A stretch of DNA of 64,000 bases from Candidatus Nitrosacidococcus tergens (GTDB lineage Bacteria; Pseudomonadota; Gammaproteobacteria; Nitrosococcales; Nitrosococcaceae). How positions within the stretch are numbered: position 1 is the first letter of the stretch; each line of letters begins with the position of its first letter. Of the stretch, positions 15,874-25,700 are shown piece after piece. Made by a program: the position numbers and the translations under genes. The stretch is from contig NZ_LR778175.1 in assembly GCF_902810445.1 (NCBI RefSeq), positions 1,321,001 to 1,385,000 on the forward strand. The letters are read 5' to 3'. Under the pieces are notes generated by a model. The model did no database searches. It was not told where the DNA came from and was given only the letters and a program-made list of their open reading frames with translations.

Positions 15874-18759
15874 TTGAAATTAGTTAAAAAAACAAAAATA
15901 TATTACATGATTAATAGGATTGGATCTCATTCTGTATCGGAAGTAAATTCTACAGTTAATTTAAAAGATAAAGAACTCCGGGCTCGGGTAAAGCTTTTTG
16001 GTAATTTATTAGGTAAGGTTATTCAGACCCAATCGGGAGATAGAATATTTATAGCAGTTGAAACCCTACGGAAAGGCTATATTGGTTTAAGGAGAAGTGA
16101 GAATACCTATAAAAGAATTCGATTACAGAATCTTATTAATAAACTCAATCCAGAAACCTTAACAGAAGTAGTACGTGCTTTTAGTACTTATTTTAGCTTA
16201 GCTAATTTAGCAGAAGAAGCTTATCAGTATCGCTTACGCCAGCGGCGTATTAATGCAGGAGGACCTTTTTGGAAAGGCTCCTTTGAAGAGACTTTCCAAG
16301 AAATAAAAGAAAGTGGTGTAAGTCTAGAGGAATTACAAAACTTACTTAATCGTCTTGCTTATATCCCAGTAATTACTGCCCACCCTACCGAAGCAAAGCG
16401 GCGTACTGTAATGGATCATTTGCGTAAAGTATTTGTTACTAATAAAGCTTTAGATGAGGCACGCCTTAGCCAACGAGAAAAAGAGACGATTCATTATCAG
16501 CTTTCCCAAGAAATCCAAATTTTGTGGAAAACTAATGAAGTTAGAGCACGTCGTCCACAAGTGCGAGAAGAAATTATCAATGGTCTTTTTTATTTTAAGG
16601 TTAGCCTATTTCAAGCGATTCCTGCTATTTACCGACAGCTAGAGAATGTAGTTGAAAAAGTATATGGGGATAGTATTACCACAAATAAAACCATTCATAT
16701 TCCAAGTTTTATTCATTTTGGTTCTTGGATCGGTGGTGATCGGGATGGAAACCCTAATGTAACCGCAGAAACTACAATTATGGCTGCTCGCTTACAAATG
16801 AGAATTGCTCTACGACATTATTTAGGGCGAGTATCTGAGTTAATGCGTATTCTTACCCACTCAATCCCTTTAACCACACCGTCAAAAGCACTTATCAGTA
16901 GTATTAATTATGATCTTCGTGATTGTCCAGAAGCTTTCTTAGATGATCCTACTCGCTTTAGCCACGAACCCTATCGCCGTAAACTTCATTTGATTCGCCA
17001 TCGATTGCAAGATAATTTGCAAGCTGTTGAAGTAAAACTAAAGCCAGAAAATAAGCTTATGCCCCCAAAAGGGGTAGGATACACTTCAGAATTTCAATTT
17101 CTGCAGGATCTTTATTTAATTCGGGACAGCTTAATTAGCCACAAAGATGGTAGTATTGCAAATAATGAGCTGCAAGATTTAATCCGACTGGTTGAAAGTT
17201 TTGGATTTTATTTACTCAAACTAGATATACGTCAAGAATCTGCTCGCCATACCGAAGCAGTTGCAGAATTAGTCAGATCCCTCAAAATTCATCCTAACTA
17301 TTTGGAACTTACTGAGTTAGAGCGCCAAAAAATGCTCTCTGAGCAGTTAAGTAATAAAATAGTACATCTTTTTGATCAAAGCCAGCTTTCATCCGTTACT
17401 CAAGAGATATTGAATACATTTTATGCAATAAAACAAATGTGCCAAGAGATTAGTCCTCATATTCTCGGCCACTATGTTATCTCCATGACTCATACGGCTA
17501 GTCATGTACTTGAGGTGATGTTTTTAGGAAAGATAACAGGGCTAATCGATGAAAAAGAAGAGCAGGTTTCTTGTCTTTTGAAAGTTTCTCCTTTATTTGA
17601 AACGATAGAAGATTTAGAACACATTGAGCCAGTCATTAGTGCGTTATTAGAAAATCCAAGCTATCTATCTCTACTTAAAATTTCAGGAAATCAGCAAGAA
17701 ATTATGATTGGCTATTCTGATTCCTGCAAAGATGGAGGAATACTTGCTTCTTCCTGGAAGCTCTATGAAGCCCAGAAAAAGGTAGTTTTTCTTATGAAAT
17801 CTTCTCAAGTAGATTGTCGTATTTTTCATGGACGAGGCGGTACAATTGGTAGAGGAGGTGGTCCTACCTTTGATTCTATACTTTCCCAGCCTCAAGGTAC
17901 CGTTCATGGGCAAATAAAATTCACTGAGCAGGGAGAAGTACTCTCATCTCGCTATAGTAATTTTGAGACAGCAATTTACGAACTCAGTATGGGTGTTAGC
18001 GGTTTGATTAAAGCCAGCATCACCACACGTCCTGATCCTAAGGAAAAACAAAATTATTTAAAGATTATGGGGTTTCTAGCCAAGGAAGGAGAGAAAGCTT
18101 ATCGAGAATTTACTGAGAATACACTAGGGTTCCAAGATTATTTTTATGAAGCTACCCCCGTGAATGAAATCGGACTTTTAAATATTGGTTCTCGCCCATC
18201 TCATCGAAACAAAGGAGATCGTTCTAAAGCATCAGTACGTGCTATTGCTTGGGTATTTTCTTGGGCACAATCACGGCATACATTCCCAGCTTGGTATGGA
18301 ATTGGATCTGCCTTAGAAAAATGGCAGCAAGAACACCCAAATCAGCTTGAAAAGCTACAGAGGATGTATCGAGAATGGCCCTATTTCCGGGCCATGTTAA
18401 GTAATACTCAAATGTCTCTAGCAAAAGCAGAGCTGCGCATTGCCCAGCAATATTCTCAGTTATGCTTAGATCCTGAGGTAGGATCGCAAGTTTTTGCAAT
18501 GTTTAAAAATGAATATAAACGCACAGTAACCCAAGTATTGCAAGTCGTTAATGTGCAAAAACTATTAGAAGAAAACCCAACTTTAGAACTCTCTCTTAAG
18601 CGTAGAAACCCCTACTTAGATCCTTTGAATCATATTCAACTTACTCTACTAAAAAGAGTTCGAGATCCATCTTTAAGTACTGAAGAGCAACAAGCTTGGA
18701 TGGATCCTTTGCTACGTTCTATTAATGCGATTGCCACAGGTATGCGAAATACTGGTTAA
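15874..18759 (+). CDS. ppc: Phosphoenolpyruvate carboxylase
   Basis: This enzyme adds bicarbonate to phosphoenolpyruvate to form oxaloacetate and refill the TCA cycle. It is 961 residues from a TTG start that has AAAGG 6 bases upstream; an ATG 11 codons later has no such site. Catalytic marks are TAHPTE (His170 from the TTG), FHGRGGTIGRGGGP (His652), and GSRPSHRNKG. QMSLAKAEL and the RNPYLDPLNHIQ tail bind the allosteric inhibitor in the family. It is somewhat longer than the approximately 880-residue enterobacterial enzyme. Confidence 0.95.
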   Translation: MKLVKKTKIYYMINRIGSHSVSEVNSTVNLKDKELRARVKLFGNLLGKVIQTQSGDRIFIAVETLRKGYIGLRRSENTYKRIRLQNLINKLNPETLTEVVRAFSTYFSLANLAEEAYQYRLRQRRINAGGPFWKGSFEETFQEIKESGVSLEELQNLLNRLAYIPVITAHPTEAKRRTVMDHLRKVFVTNKALDEARLSQREKETIHYQLSQEIQILWKTNEVRARRPQVREEIINGLFYFKVSLFQAIPAIYRQLENVVEKVYGDSITTNKTIHIPSFIHFGSWIGGDRDGNPNVTAETTIMAARLQMRIALRHYLGRVSELMRILTHSIPLTTPSKALISSINYDLRDCPEAFLDDPTRFSHEPYRRKLHLIRHRLQDNLQAVEVKLKPENKLMPPKGVGYTSEFQFLQDLYLIRDSLISHKDGSIANNELQDLIRLVESFGFYLLKLDIRQESARHTEAVAELVRSLKIHPNYLELTELERQKMLSEQLSNKIVHLFDQSQLSSVTQEILNTFYAIKQMCQEISPHILGHYVISMTHTASHVLEVMFLGKITGLIDEKEEQVSCLLKVSPLFETIEDLEHIEPVISALLENPSYLSLLKISGNQQEIMIGYSDSCKDGGILASSWKLYEAQKKVVFLMKSSQVDCRIFHGRGGTIGRGGGPTFDSILSQPQGTVHGQIKFTEQGEVLSSRYSNFETAIYELSMGVSGLIKASITTRPDPKEKQNYLKIMGFLAKEGEKAYREFTENTLGFQDYFYEATPVNEIGLLNIGSRPSHRNKGDRSKASVRAIAWVFSWAQSRHTFPAWYGIGSALEKWQQEHPNQLEKLQRMYREWPYFRAMLSNTQMSLAKAELRIAQQYSQLCLDPEVGSQVFAMFKNEYKRTVTQVLQVVNVQKLLEENPTLELSLKRRNPYLDPLNHIQLTLLKRVRDPSLSTEEQQAWMDPLLRSINAIATGMRNTG

Positions 18760-18779
18760 TTAATTAATCTAGTTATTTA

Positions 18780-20459
18780 TTATTGCACTAATGCTTCTCC
18801 TGTCCCCCTGGGGTCGCTTGCAGCATCAACGATCCCTTGTTCCCAATCCCAAAATACAGCCTGCATGTTTCCCCAAGTATGGGTATTTGCTTTCAAGTGA
18901 TGCCCTAAGGTTTGTAACTTTTTTATTGTTTCAGGGCTAAAAGCTTTAGGCTCATACTCTACTTCATCAGGCAAATATTGATGGTGAAATCTAGGAGCAG
19001 AGACTAATTCTATAAGATTTTTCCCTTCCATATGATTCAAAATACCCAAAAGTACCATGGTAATAATCCGACTACCTCCAGGAGCACCTAGTACTAATAC
19101 ACTATGATTATCTACTACAAAAGTAGGAGTCATACTTGATAAAGGGCGTTTTCTTGGTAATATCTCATTTGCTTTATTCCCTACTAAGCCATAGACGTTT
19201 GGTACACCGGGGGAAATAGAAAAATCATCCATTTCATCATTGAGTAACACGCCAGTACCTGCAGGTATGAATCCGGAACCAAATGGATAGTTAATACTTA
19301 ATGTTGCTGCTACCCAATTACCCTCTTGGTCTATAATTGAAAAATGAGTAGTATCTTGCCCAGATTCCTTATATTCTGCAGTAGACAAAAAATTGCTAGG
19401 TGTTGCTTTATTTAAAGAAATACTAGATCGTAATCCTGCTCCATAATAAGGATGAATAAGTTGTTCCATAGGAATATGTATAAAATCAGGATCTCCTAAA
19501 TACTCAGCCCGATCTCGATAAGATCGCCGCATTGCTTCAATTGTAAGATGAATTTTCGATACTTTCGGTAAAGTGAAGAAATTATCTTGGTTTAATGTAT
19601 TAAGCATTGTCATCAATGCGATCCCACCTGCAGAAGGAGGACTTGCTGAAATAATAGTAGCTTTATGGTATTTTCCTTTAATCGTAGATCTCTCGAGTAC
19701 TTTATATTGTGCTAGATCCTCTAAAGTCCAAATACCCCCTGCTGTTTTTACCCCACTGACTAACTTATTTGCTATATTTCCTTGATAAAAACCAGTTGCC
19801 CCATGCTCTGCAAGTGCAGTTAATGTATTTGCTAAATCAGATTGTTTAATTTTTGCTCCGAGTTGAGGGACCGCTCCATTTTTTAAAAAAACTTGAGCAG
19901 TATTAGGGTAGTATTTAAGAACAGGTAAACGAAAATTTACCATTCTGAGAAAATGTTCATTAGCTTCAAACCCTTGCTGAGCATAAGAAATTGCGGGGGC
20001 TAGCGTTTGTCTTAAGGATAGTCGACCATAATTTTTAGTAAGATGATCCAAAGCAGCAGGTAATCCAGGAATAGCAGCAGCAAGAGGGCCATCTACTGAG
20101 TCTCTATTTCTTACAGATCCATGTTTATCCAAATACATATTTGGTGAGGCAGCAAGAGGGGCTCGCTCTCGCCCATCAATCATAATATCTTTATTGTCTT
20201 TAGCTCGATGTAATAGCCAAAAACCACCTCCCCCAATTCCTGAGCTGTAGGGTTCTACCACCGCCAAAGCAGCACTAATAGCCACTGCTGCATCAAAGGC
20301 ATTACCTCCTTCACGAAGTATTTTAGCCCCTGCTTGCGTAGCTAGAGGATGTGCACTAGCAATTGCTGCTTTAGGTGGTTTTCCTTGGGATCTAGCTAAC
20401 CCAGAAAAAATAAATAGAAGTATGAATAATATGAAAGTAAAAATTGAACGTAAGATCAT
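18780..20459 (-). CDS. ggt: Gamma-glutamyltranspeptidase (periplasmic precursor)
   Basis: This is an N-terminal-nucleophile hydrolase that cleaves glutathione and other gamma-glutamyl compounds in the periplasm. The 559-residue precursor has a signal peptide (hydrophobic about residues 7-22). Self-cleavage should occur before Thr370 in the motif GQDTTHFS, giving large and small subunits. Other marks are GIGGGGFWLLH, DGRERAPLAA (gamma-glutamyl-binding Arg), NDEMDDFS, and PLSSMTPT. It is the last gene of the leftward rsmD-coaD-ferredoxin group, 19 bases after the ferredoxin. Confidence 0.95.
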   Translation of the reverse strand: MILRSIFTFILFILLFIFSGLARSQGKPPKAAIASAHPLATQAGAKILREGGNAFDAAVAISAALAVVEPYSSGIGGGGFWLLHRAKDNKDIMIDGRERAPLAASPNMYLDKHGSVRNRDSVDGPLAAAIPGLPAALDHLTKNYGRLSLRQTLAPAISYAQQGFEANEHFLRMVNFRLPVLKYYPNTAQVFLKNGAVPQLGAKIKQSDLANTLTALAEHGATGFYQGNIANKLVSGVKTAGGIWTLEDLAQYKVLERSTIKGKYHKATIISASPPSAGGIALMTMLNTLNQDNFFTLPKVSKIHLTIEAMRRSYRDRAEYLGDPDFIHIPMEQLIHPYYGAGLRSSISLNKATPSNFLSTAEYKESGQDTTHFSIIDQEGNWVAATLSINYPFGSGFIPAGTGVLLNDEMDDFSISPGVPNVYGLVGNKANEILPRKRPLSSMTPTFVVDNHSVLVLGAPGGSRIITMVLLGILNHMEGKNLIELVSAPRFHHQYLPDEVEYEPKAFSPETIKKLQTLGHHLKANTHTWGNMQAVFWDWEQGIVDAASDPRGTGEALVQ

Positions 20460-20478
20460 TTAAAAAATTATCTATTGC

Positions 20479-20739
20479 TTAATTTTCTGCTTTATCAAGG
20501 TTAAGTAATTGATATTTAGCTTCCAACTCTTCTTTTATTTCTTTATGGTTCGGGTCAGGAATAATACATTCTACTGGGCAAATTTCAACACATTGGGGTA
20601 CATCAAAATGACCTATACATTCAGTACAGCGATTAGCTTCAATTTCATAAATTTCCTCTCCTTGAAAAATAGCATTATTTGGACATTCTGGCTCACAAAC
20701 ACCGCAGTTAATACATTCATCTGTAATTAATAATGCCAT
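20479..20739 (-). CDS. YfhL-type 2[4Fe-4S] ferredoxin
   Basis: This 86-residue electron carrier has two cluster motifs. The first is CINCGVCEPECP. The second is CTECIGHFDVPQCVEICPVEC, whose long spacer is the Alvin/YfhL hallmark with two clusters of very low potential. It lies 5 bases downstream of coaD. This linkage to coaD and rsmD is widespread in gammaproteobacteria, but its partner enzyme is not evident. Confidence 0.93.
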   Translation of the reverse strand: MALLITDECINCGVCEPECPNNAIFQGEEIYEIEANRCTECIGHFDVPQCVEICPVECIIPDPNHKEIKEELEAKYQLLNLDKAEN

Positions 20740-20744
20740 GATGT

Positions 20745-21233
20745 TTACTCCTTATCTAATTTTTTAGCCAATGCGGTCATAACACAGGGATGGACAAAAG
20801 CAGAAACATCTCCTCCTAATGATGCGACTTCTCGTACTAAACTAGATGAAATATAAGCATATTGTTCAGCAGGAGTGAGAAATAATGTTTCTACCTCAGG
20901 GGCTAGGTGGCGATTCATGGTGGCAAGCTGAAATTCATACTCAAAATCAGAGACTGCCCTTAATCCTCTAATCAAAATTTGTGCATTACAAGAACGGGCA
21001 AGGTCTGCTAACAGCACATTAAATCCTTGTGCTTCTACATTTGAATATTTAATTAGTGATTCTTTTGCTAACGAAACCCTCTCTGCTAAAGAAAAACAGG
21101 GTGTTTTTATTGGATTTTCTGCAATTGCAACAATCACCTGATCAAAAAGTCGGGCAGCACGATCAATCAAATCACTATGACCACGAGTAATAGGATCAAA
21201 AGTACCCGGATAAATAGCTATTATTCTTGCCAT
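20745..21233 (-). CDS. coaD: Phosphopantetheine adenylyltransferase CoaD
   Basis: CoaD transfers AMP from ATP to 4'-phosphopantetheine in coenzyme A synthesis. It is 162 residues with the nucleotidyltransferase start YPGTFDPITRGHSDLI (the GH pair binds ATP). The second signature is YAYISSSLVREVASLGG. RGLRAVSDFEYE is also characteristic. It is 6 bases downstream of rsmD, a very common arrangement. Confidence 0.97.
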   Translation of the reverse strand: MARIIAIYPGTFDPITRGHSDLIDRAARLFDQVIVAIAENPIKTPCFSLAERVSLAKESLIKYSNVEAQGFNVLLADLARSCNAQILIRGLRAVSDFEYEFQLATMNRHLAPEVETLFLTPAEQYAYISSSLVREVASLGGDVSAFVHPCVMTALAKKLDKE

Positions 21234-21239
21234 AAAATA

Positions 21240-21830
21240 TTATATTTCTTTAAAAACTACAGAGTAGCTTACTTCTCCTGTTTGTTTGCTACGAAGCTTT
21301 GTCCAGGTATTGGGTAGTGCTAGAAGGTCATTTTTTTTAGATTCCTCAATATAAATATAACTCCTACGAGCAATCCAGTGATTTTGTTCTAAAGACTGAA
21401 ATACAGGTAATAATAATTTAGACTCAAAAGGGGGATCTAAAAAGATAATATGAAAAGGCTGATTAGCACTATTTTCTAGATAATGCAAACTATCTTGATA
21501 AATAGCCGTTATCTTTTGAGTGGCTAGATAAGTAATATTTTTTTGAAGTATTTGGTAGGTTTTTAAATTATTTTCTACCATCACAACTTGCTCTGCTCCC
21601 CGAGAACACGCTTCAAACCCTAACAGGCCACTACCAGCAAATAGATCTAAACAACGAGCTCCTTCAATAACAGGTTGAAGCCAATTAAAAAGAGTTTCTC
21701 TGATTCGATTTGGCGTGGGGCGTAACCCAGGTTCCGCAGGAACCCTTAATTTCCGACCACGCCAAGTACCACCAATAATTCGAAGGCGATTTTCTAAAAA
21801 ATCACTTTTGCTATTTTTCTCTGTTTTCAC
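21240..21830 (-). CDS. rsmD: 16S rRNA (guanine966-N2)-methyltransferase RsmD
   Basis: RsmD methylates G966 of 16S rRNA. The 196-residue protein has the family start RIIGGTWRGRKLRVP, the RNA-facing RPTPNRIRETLFNWL, SAM motif LDLFAGSGLLGFEA, and the catalytic DPPF (FLDPPFESKLL). It overlaps the end of the upstream M16 peptidase gene by 20 bases, so all these genes may be one operon. Confidence 0.95.
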   Translation of the reverse strand: MKTEKNSKSDFLENRLRIIGGTWRGRKLRVPAEPGLRPTPNRIRETLFNWLQPVIEGARCLDLFAGSGLLGFEACSRGAEQVVMVENNLKTYQILQKNITYLATQKITAIYQDSLHYLENSANQPFHIIFLDPPFESKLLLPVFQSLEQNHWIARRSYIYIEESKKNDLLALPNTWTKLRSKQTGEVSYSVVFKEI

Positions 21831-23124
21831 CTGCCATTACTGTAACTATTTGGTTTAAATTAATTCTATTTTTGAATGCTATTCGAATCTGATCGGCGGT
21901 GATCGATTCTATTTTAGAAACAAATTGATCTAAGTAATCTAAAGGTAAGTGATAAAAGCCTATTGCTGCTAATTGTTGTACTTTTTTTCCATTACTATTT
22001 AAATTTAAAGGAAAACTACCAACGATATTTTGTTTTGCTAAAGTCAATTCCTCTTCCGTAGGACCGTTTTCAATAAAATCCTTTAATGTTTGATTGAGAA
22101 CTTTTAATGCCTCAGCCGCTTGTTCGTTACGAGTCTGTAATGAAAGGATGTATGGACCTTTACTATGCATGGGTACAAAATAGCTTGAAACCCCATAAGT
22201 TAGTCCTCGTTTTTCCCTAAGCTCAATGCTTAATCGAGAAACTAAGCCGCTTCCACCTAAAATATGATTTCCAACGTATAAAGGAAAATAGTCTGGATCA
22301 TCTCTTGTGATCCCAAGGGTACCTAGAATAATTGTAGTTTGGGTAGAGGGATAGGCAATTGTATTTTCCTTTGAAGCATTGATCACTGTTACTTGGGGTA
22401 AACTTGATGCTAAATCCCCTGTTGGAATTCCTTGCATTAGAGTTTTAGTAAGCTTTTCTGCTTGACTGTGAGTAAGTGCACCTACCATACTAATGGTTGC
22501 ATTTTTTTCCACATAGTATTTTCGATAGAAATCGAGAACATCATTTCGGGTAAGGGTTGCTAAAGTCTTTGCAGTTCCTAATGATTGGTGACCGTAAGGA
22601 TGATCGCCATATAAAAATTCATAAAAGGAGCGACTAGCTAAACTACTTGGAGATTGCTCTTGTCTTTGTAAGGCCTGCTCCATTTGACTACGTATCCGTA
22701 TAAAAGATTTATCAGGTACAGAAGGTTTTGCTAAAATTAAAGCTGTGGTCTCTAATGCTGAGGTTAAAACATCTTCTTTAGTTAAGCTGCGCAGATTTAT
22801 AATCGCCATATCTCGAGCTGAATCAGTACTAAACTGTGCTCCTAGATTATCAAAACGCTCTGCAATAGCATCAGCATCAAGATTCCCTGCCCCTTCATCT
22901 AATAATGCATTACTGAGTTGAGCAAGGCCAAATTTACCTCCATCCCTTGCTGATCCCGCATCAAAGATAATTCGTATATCTACCATAGGTAATTCATTAG
23001 CTTGAATGAAATATACTTGAGCACCATTAGTAGTCTTCCAATGCTCAATATTATTAGTAGAAGTTGCATGCCCTAGAGTAGGAATAATCCACAGTAAACA
23101 TAAAATAAACCTATTAAGAAGCAT
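21811..23124 (-). CDS. M16 family peptidase-like protein, inactive subunit
   Basis: This 437-residue pitrilysin-family protein has a signal peptide (LILCLLWIIPTLGHA-like). The segment aligned with the metal site reads LAQLSNALLDEGAGNLDAD, so the HxxEH zinc motif is absent. The C-terminal R-Y type motif is kept in REKRGLTYGVSSYF. It should serve as the non-catalytic half of a heterodimer with the upstream HxxEH-containing protein, as in other bacterial M16 pairs. The genes overlap by 11 bases. The substrate is unknown. Confidence 0.9.
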   Translation of the reverse strand: MLLNRFILCLLWIIPTLGHATSTNNIEHWKTTNGAQVYFIQANELPMVDIRIIFDAGSARDGGKFGLAQLSNALLDEGAGNLDADAIAERFDNLGAQFSTDSARDMAIINLRSLTKEDVLTSALETTALILAKPSVPDKSFIRIRSQMEQALQRQEQSPSSLASRSFYEFLYGDHPYGHQSLGTAKTLATLTRNDVLDFYRKYYVEKNATISMVGALTHSQAEKLTKTLMQGIPTGDLASSLPQVTVINASKENTIAYPSTQTTIILGTLGITRDDPDYFPLYVGNHILGGSGLVSRLSIELREKRGLTYGVSSYFVPMHSKGPYILSLQTRNEQAAEALKVLNQTLKDFIENGPTEEELTLAKQNIVGSFPLNLNSNGKKVQQLAAIGFYHLPLDYLDQFVSKIESITADQIRIAFKNRINLNQIVTVMAGENREK

Positions 23125-24517
23125 GATTACCCCCCTTTAGATTAGAGGTTGTTGGTTTTTCTTGGTTTTGCTCTTTTGAATGGTTAGATACGGGTACTAA
23201 TTCTCCCTTTATCTGGTTATTCTCTATTAAAAATTCTTTTGCAACCATTTGAATCTGCTCAGGAGTAATTGCACTAACTTGATCTACATACTCATCTATT
23301 AAACGCCAATCTAACCCTACAGTCACTAGCGTTCCTAATTGCATTGCTTGATAAAAAATGGAGTCCTCTTCATATATTTGGTGGGCAATAACTTGGTTTT
23401 TAATCCGTTCTAATTCTTGATTACTGACTAATTCTTTTTGCAATTTTTCTATTTGTGCCAGAAATGCTTTTTCTAACTCTTCTACAGTATGTCCTGAGGC
23501 TGGGGTACCAGAAATAACTAACTGATCAGTGGATCGAGCATATAAATTATAATCTACCCCTACATTTGCAGCTATTTGACTGCCTCGTACTAGATCTTTG
23601 GAGAAACGTGCACTTGCTCCCCCATCTAAAACACCAGACAATACTTCTAAAGCATAAGCTTTCCATTTATCTTCCTGTTTTTCTATGGTATTAATTACGG
23701 GTACTTTCCAGCCCAGCAATAGATAAGGAATTTTTGCAGATACCTTAACAACTACTTGCCTAGATCCAGTCCGAGTAATTTCTTTTTGTGACTTAGGTGG
23801 TGTGATTTTTTCTGACTTTAAACTTCCAAAATATTGTTTTGCTAAACTATATACTTGATTAGGATCCACATCTCCTACAACAACAACCGTAGCATTATTA
23901 GGAGCATACCACTTTTGATACCATGCTTTTAAATCATCAATGTCATAATTTTTAATATCGTCCATCCAACCAATTATAGGGTGATGATAGGGGCTACTTA
24001 AAAAAGAGATGCTATTAAAATTTTCATAAGTAAGTGCATTTGGGTTATCTTCAGTGCGCATGCGACGCTCTTCCATGACTACTTCTCGCTCTTTATCCAA
24101 TTCTTTATCCTGGAGTAGTAAATTTCTCATCCGATCAGCCTCTAAGCGAAAACTTGTAGGTAGCTGGTCGCTCGCCATTTGCTCAAAATAAGCGGTATAA
24201 TCACGGCCAGTAAAGGCATTTTCTTCACCTCCGTGGGCAGAGATAATTTGCGAAAACTCATTAGGTTTTAAAGTTTTTGTTCCCTGAAACATCATATGTT
24301 CTAGCATATGGGAAATACCCGTGATGCCGCCGTATTCATAACTGGATCCTACCTTGTACCACACCTGAGAGACCATCACAGGTGCTCGATGATCTTCCTT
24401 AACTAAAAGGGTCAAGCCATTTTCTAAAGTAAATTCAGATACTTTAGTTGATGCCCAAGCTGGAGATGATTCAGCAATGATAAACAAAGATATTAAAAAA
24501 TAAGTGATTACATTCAT
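23114..24517 (-). CDS. M16 family zinc peptidase, catalytic subunit
   Basis: This exported metallopeptidase has 467 residues and a short signal peptide (ITYFLISLFIIAESSPAWAS). The inverted zinc motif HxxEH is present in SHMLEHMMFQGT, with a downstream Glu in EVVMEERRMRTEDNP. The partner with no zinc motif follows immediately, so the pair probably forms a periplasmic peptidase. The gene is divergent from ftsY with a 111-base gap. Its natural substrate is not known. Confidence 0.92.
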   Translation of the reverse strand: MNVITYFLISLFIIAESSPAWASTKVSEFTLENGLTLLVKEDHRAPVMVSQVWYKVGSSYEYGGITGISHMLEHMMFQGTKTLKPNEFSQIISAHGGEENAFTGRDYTAYFEQMASDQLPTSFRLEADRMRNLLLQDKELDKEREVVMEERRMRTEDNPNALTYENFNSISFLSSPYHHPIIGWMDDIKNYDIDDLKAWYQKWYAPNNATVVVVGDVDPNQVYSLAKQYFGSLKSEKITPPKSQKEITRTGSRQVVVKVSAKIPYLLLGWKVPVINTIEKQEDKWKAYALEVLSGVLDGGASARFSKDLVRGSQIAANVGVDYNLYARSTDQLVISGTPASGHTVEELEKAFLAQIEKLQKELVSNQELERIKNQVIAHQIYEEDSIFYQAMQLGTLVTVGLDWRLIDEYVDQVSAITPEQIQMVAKEFLIENNQIKGELVPVSNHSKEQNQEKPTTSNLKGGNHAS

Positions 24518-24628
24518 TTTTTACTCATATGTTAAAAATGGTAAACTGTTTAGTAGATATCCATAGTATAACTATCTCTGATAGTGAATAGTAAAAAACC
24601 CTAAAATTCCTACTTAATTTAAAGAGCT

Positions 24629-25690
24629 ATGGCAAGTTTTTTTAAATATTGGCAAAAACCCTCAGAAGAAAAATCTAATACGTTAGAATTAAAAGATTCT
24701 AATGTGGATACTACCTCTGAAAAAGATCAAGAAACCCCTCAAGAAGAAGCAAAAAAATCTTTCTTTGGACGTTTGTACGAAGGTCTTAGTCGCACTAGGG
24801 GTAATCTTACTCAAGGTATTGAAAACCTCATCCATGGTAAAAAATCGATTGATCATGCTACTTTAGAAAAAATTGAGACCCTACTACTTACCGCGGATGT
24901 AGGGGTAGAAGCTACACAGGAAATTATTGCTGATCTTACCCATCGCCTTTCTCGTAAAGAGGTCATGGATTCAAAATTGCTTATGGAAGCGTTACGAGAA
25001 AATATGGAATCATTACTCGCTCCTAGTAATCAACCTTTTACTATTTCTAACATTGAAGGGATAAATAAGCCCTTTACTGTGCTTATGGTGGGTATTAATG
25101 GCGTAGGTAAAACTACTACCATTGGTAAGTTAGCAAAAAAATTTCAAGAAGGAAATTACTCAGTCATGCTCGCTGCAGGGGATACTTTTCGCGCTGCAGC
25201 GATAGAGCAATTACAAGTGTGGGGTGAGCGTAATCAAATTCCCGTTATTGCTCAACATAAAGGGGCAGATTCGGCCTCAGTAATATTTGATGCGATACAA
25301 TCAGCTAAAGCACGAAATATAGATATTTTATTGGCAGATACTGCGGGCAGGCTCCATACTCAAGCTAATTTAATGGAAGAATTAAAAAAAGTTAAGCGAG
25401 TTATGGGTAAAGCTGATGGAAAAATGCCTGATGAAGTACTACTTACCATAGATGCAGGTACTGGTCAAAATGCACTTAATCAAGTATTGCAATTCCATCA
25501 AACAGTTGGATTAACTGGAATCATACTGACCAAATTAGATGGTACTGCAAAGGGAGGGGTTATTTTTGCGATCGCTAAAAAAATAGGCCTTCCTATTTAC
25601 TTTATCGGAGTCGGGGAAAAGATAGATGATCTTCGGCCTTTTAACAAAAAAGAATTTGTTGCCGCACTGCTTGGATTATCCCATCCTTAA
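24629..25690 (+). CDS. ftsY: Signal recognition particle receptor FtsY
   Basis: FtsY is the membrane-associated GTPase that docks ribosome-SRP complexes at SecYEG. The 353-residue protein has an acidic A domain (about 1-60), then the N helical bundle and G domain. GTPase motifs are GINGVGKTTTIGKLA, DTFRAAAIEQL, DTAGRLHT and TKLDGTAKGG. VGEKIDDLRPFNKKEFVAALL closes the protein. Unlike many proteobacteria, ftsE and ftsX do not follow; rpoH comes next after a regulatory hairpin. Confidence 0.97.
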   Translation: MASFFKYWQKPSEEKSNTLELKDSNVDTTSEKDQETPQEEAKKSFFGRLYEGLSRTRGNLTQGIENLIHGKKSIDHATLEKIETLLLTADVGVEATQEIIADLTHRLSRKEVMDSKLLMEALRENMESLLAPSNQPFTISNIEGINKPFTVLMVGINGVGKTTTIGKLAKKFQEGNYSVMLAAGDTFRAAAIEQLQVWGERNQIPVIAQHKGADSASVIFDAIQSAKARNIDILLADTAGRLHTQANLMEELKKVKRVMGKADGKMPDEVLLTIDAGTGQNALNQVLQFHQTVGLTGIILTKLDGTAKGGVIFAIAKKIGLPIYFIGVGEKIDDLRPFNKKEFVAALLGLSHP

Positions 25691-25700
25691 AATAAGGAAC

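Noticed and set aside
21811..23124. The missing HxxEH motif as gene decay
   Set aside because: Paired M16 genes normally have one member without the zinc motif; the rest of the protein is intact, so this is a regular non-catalytic subunit.
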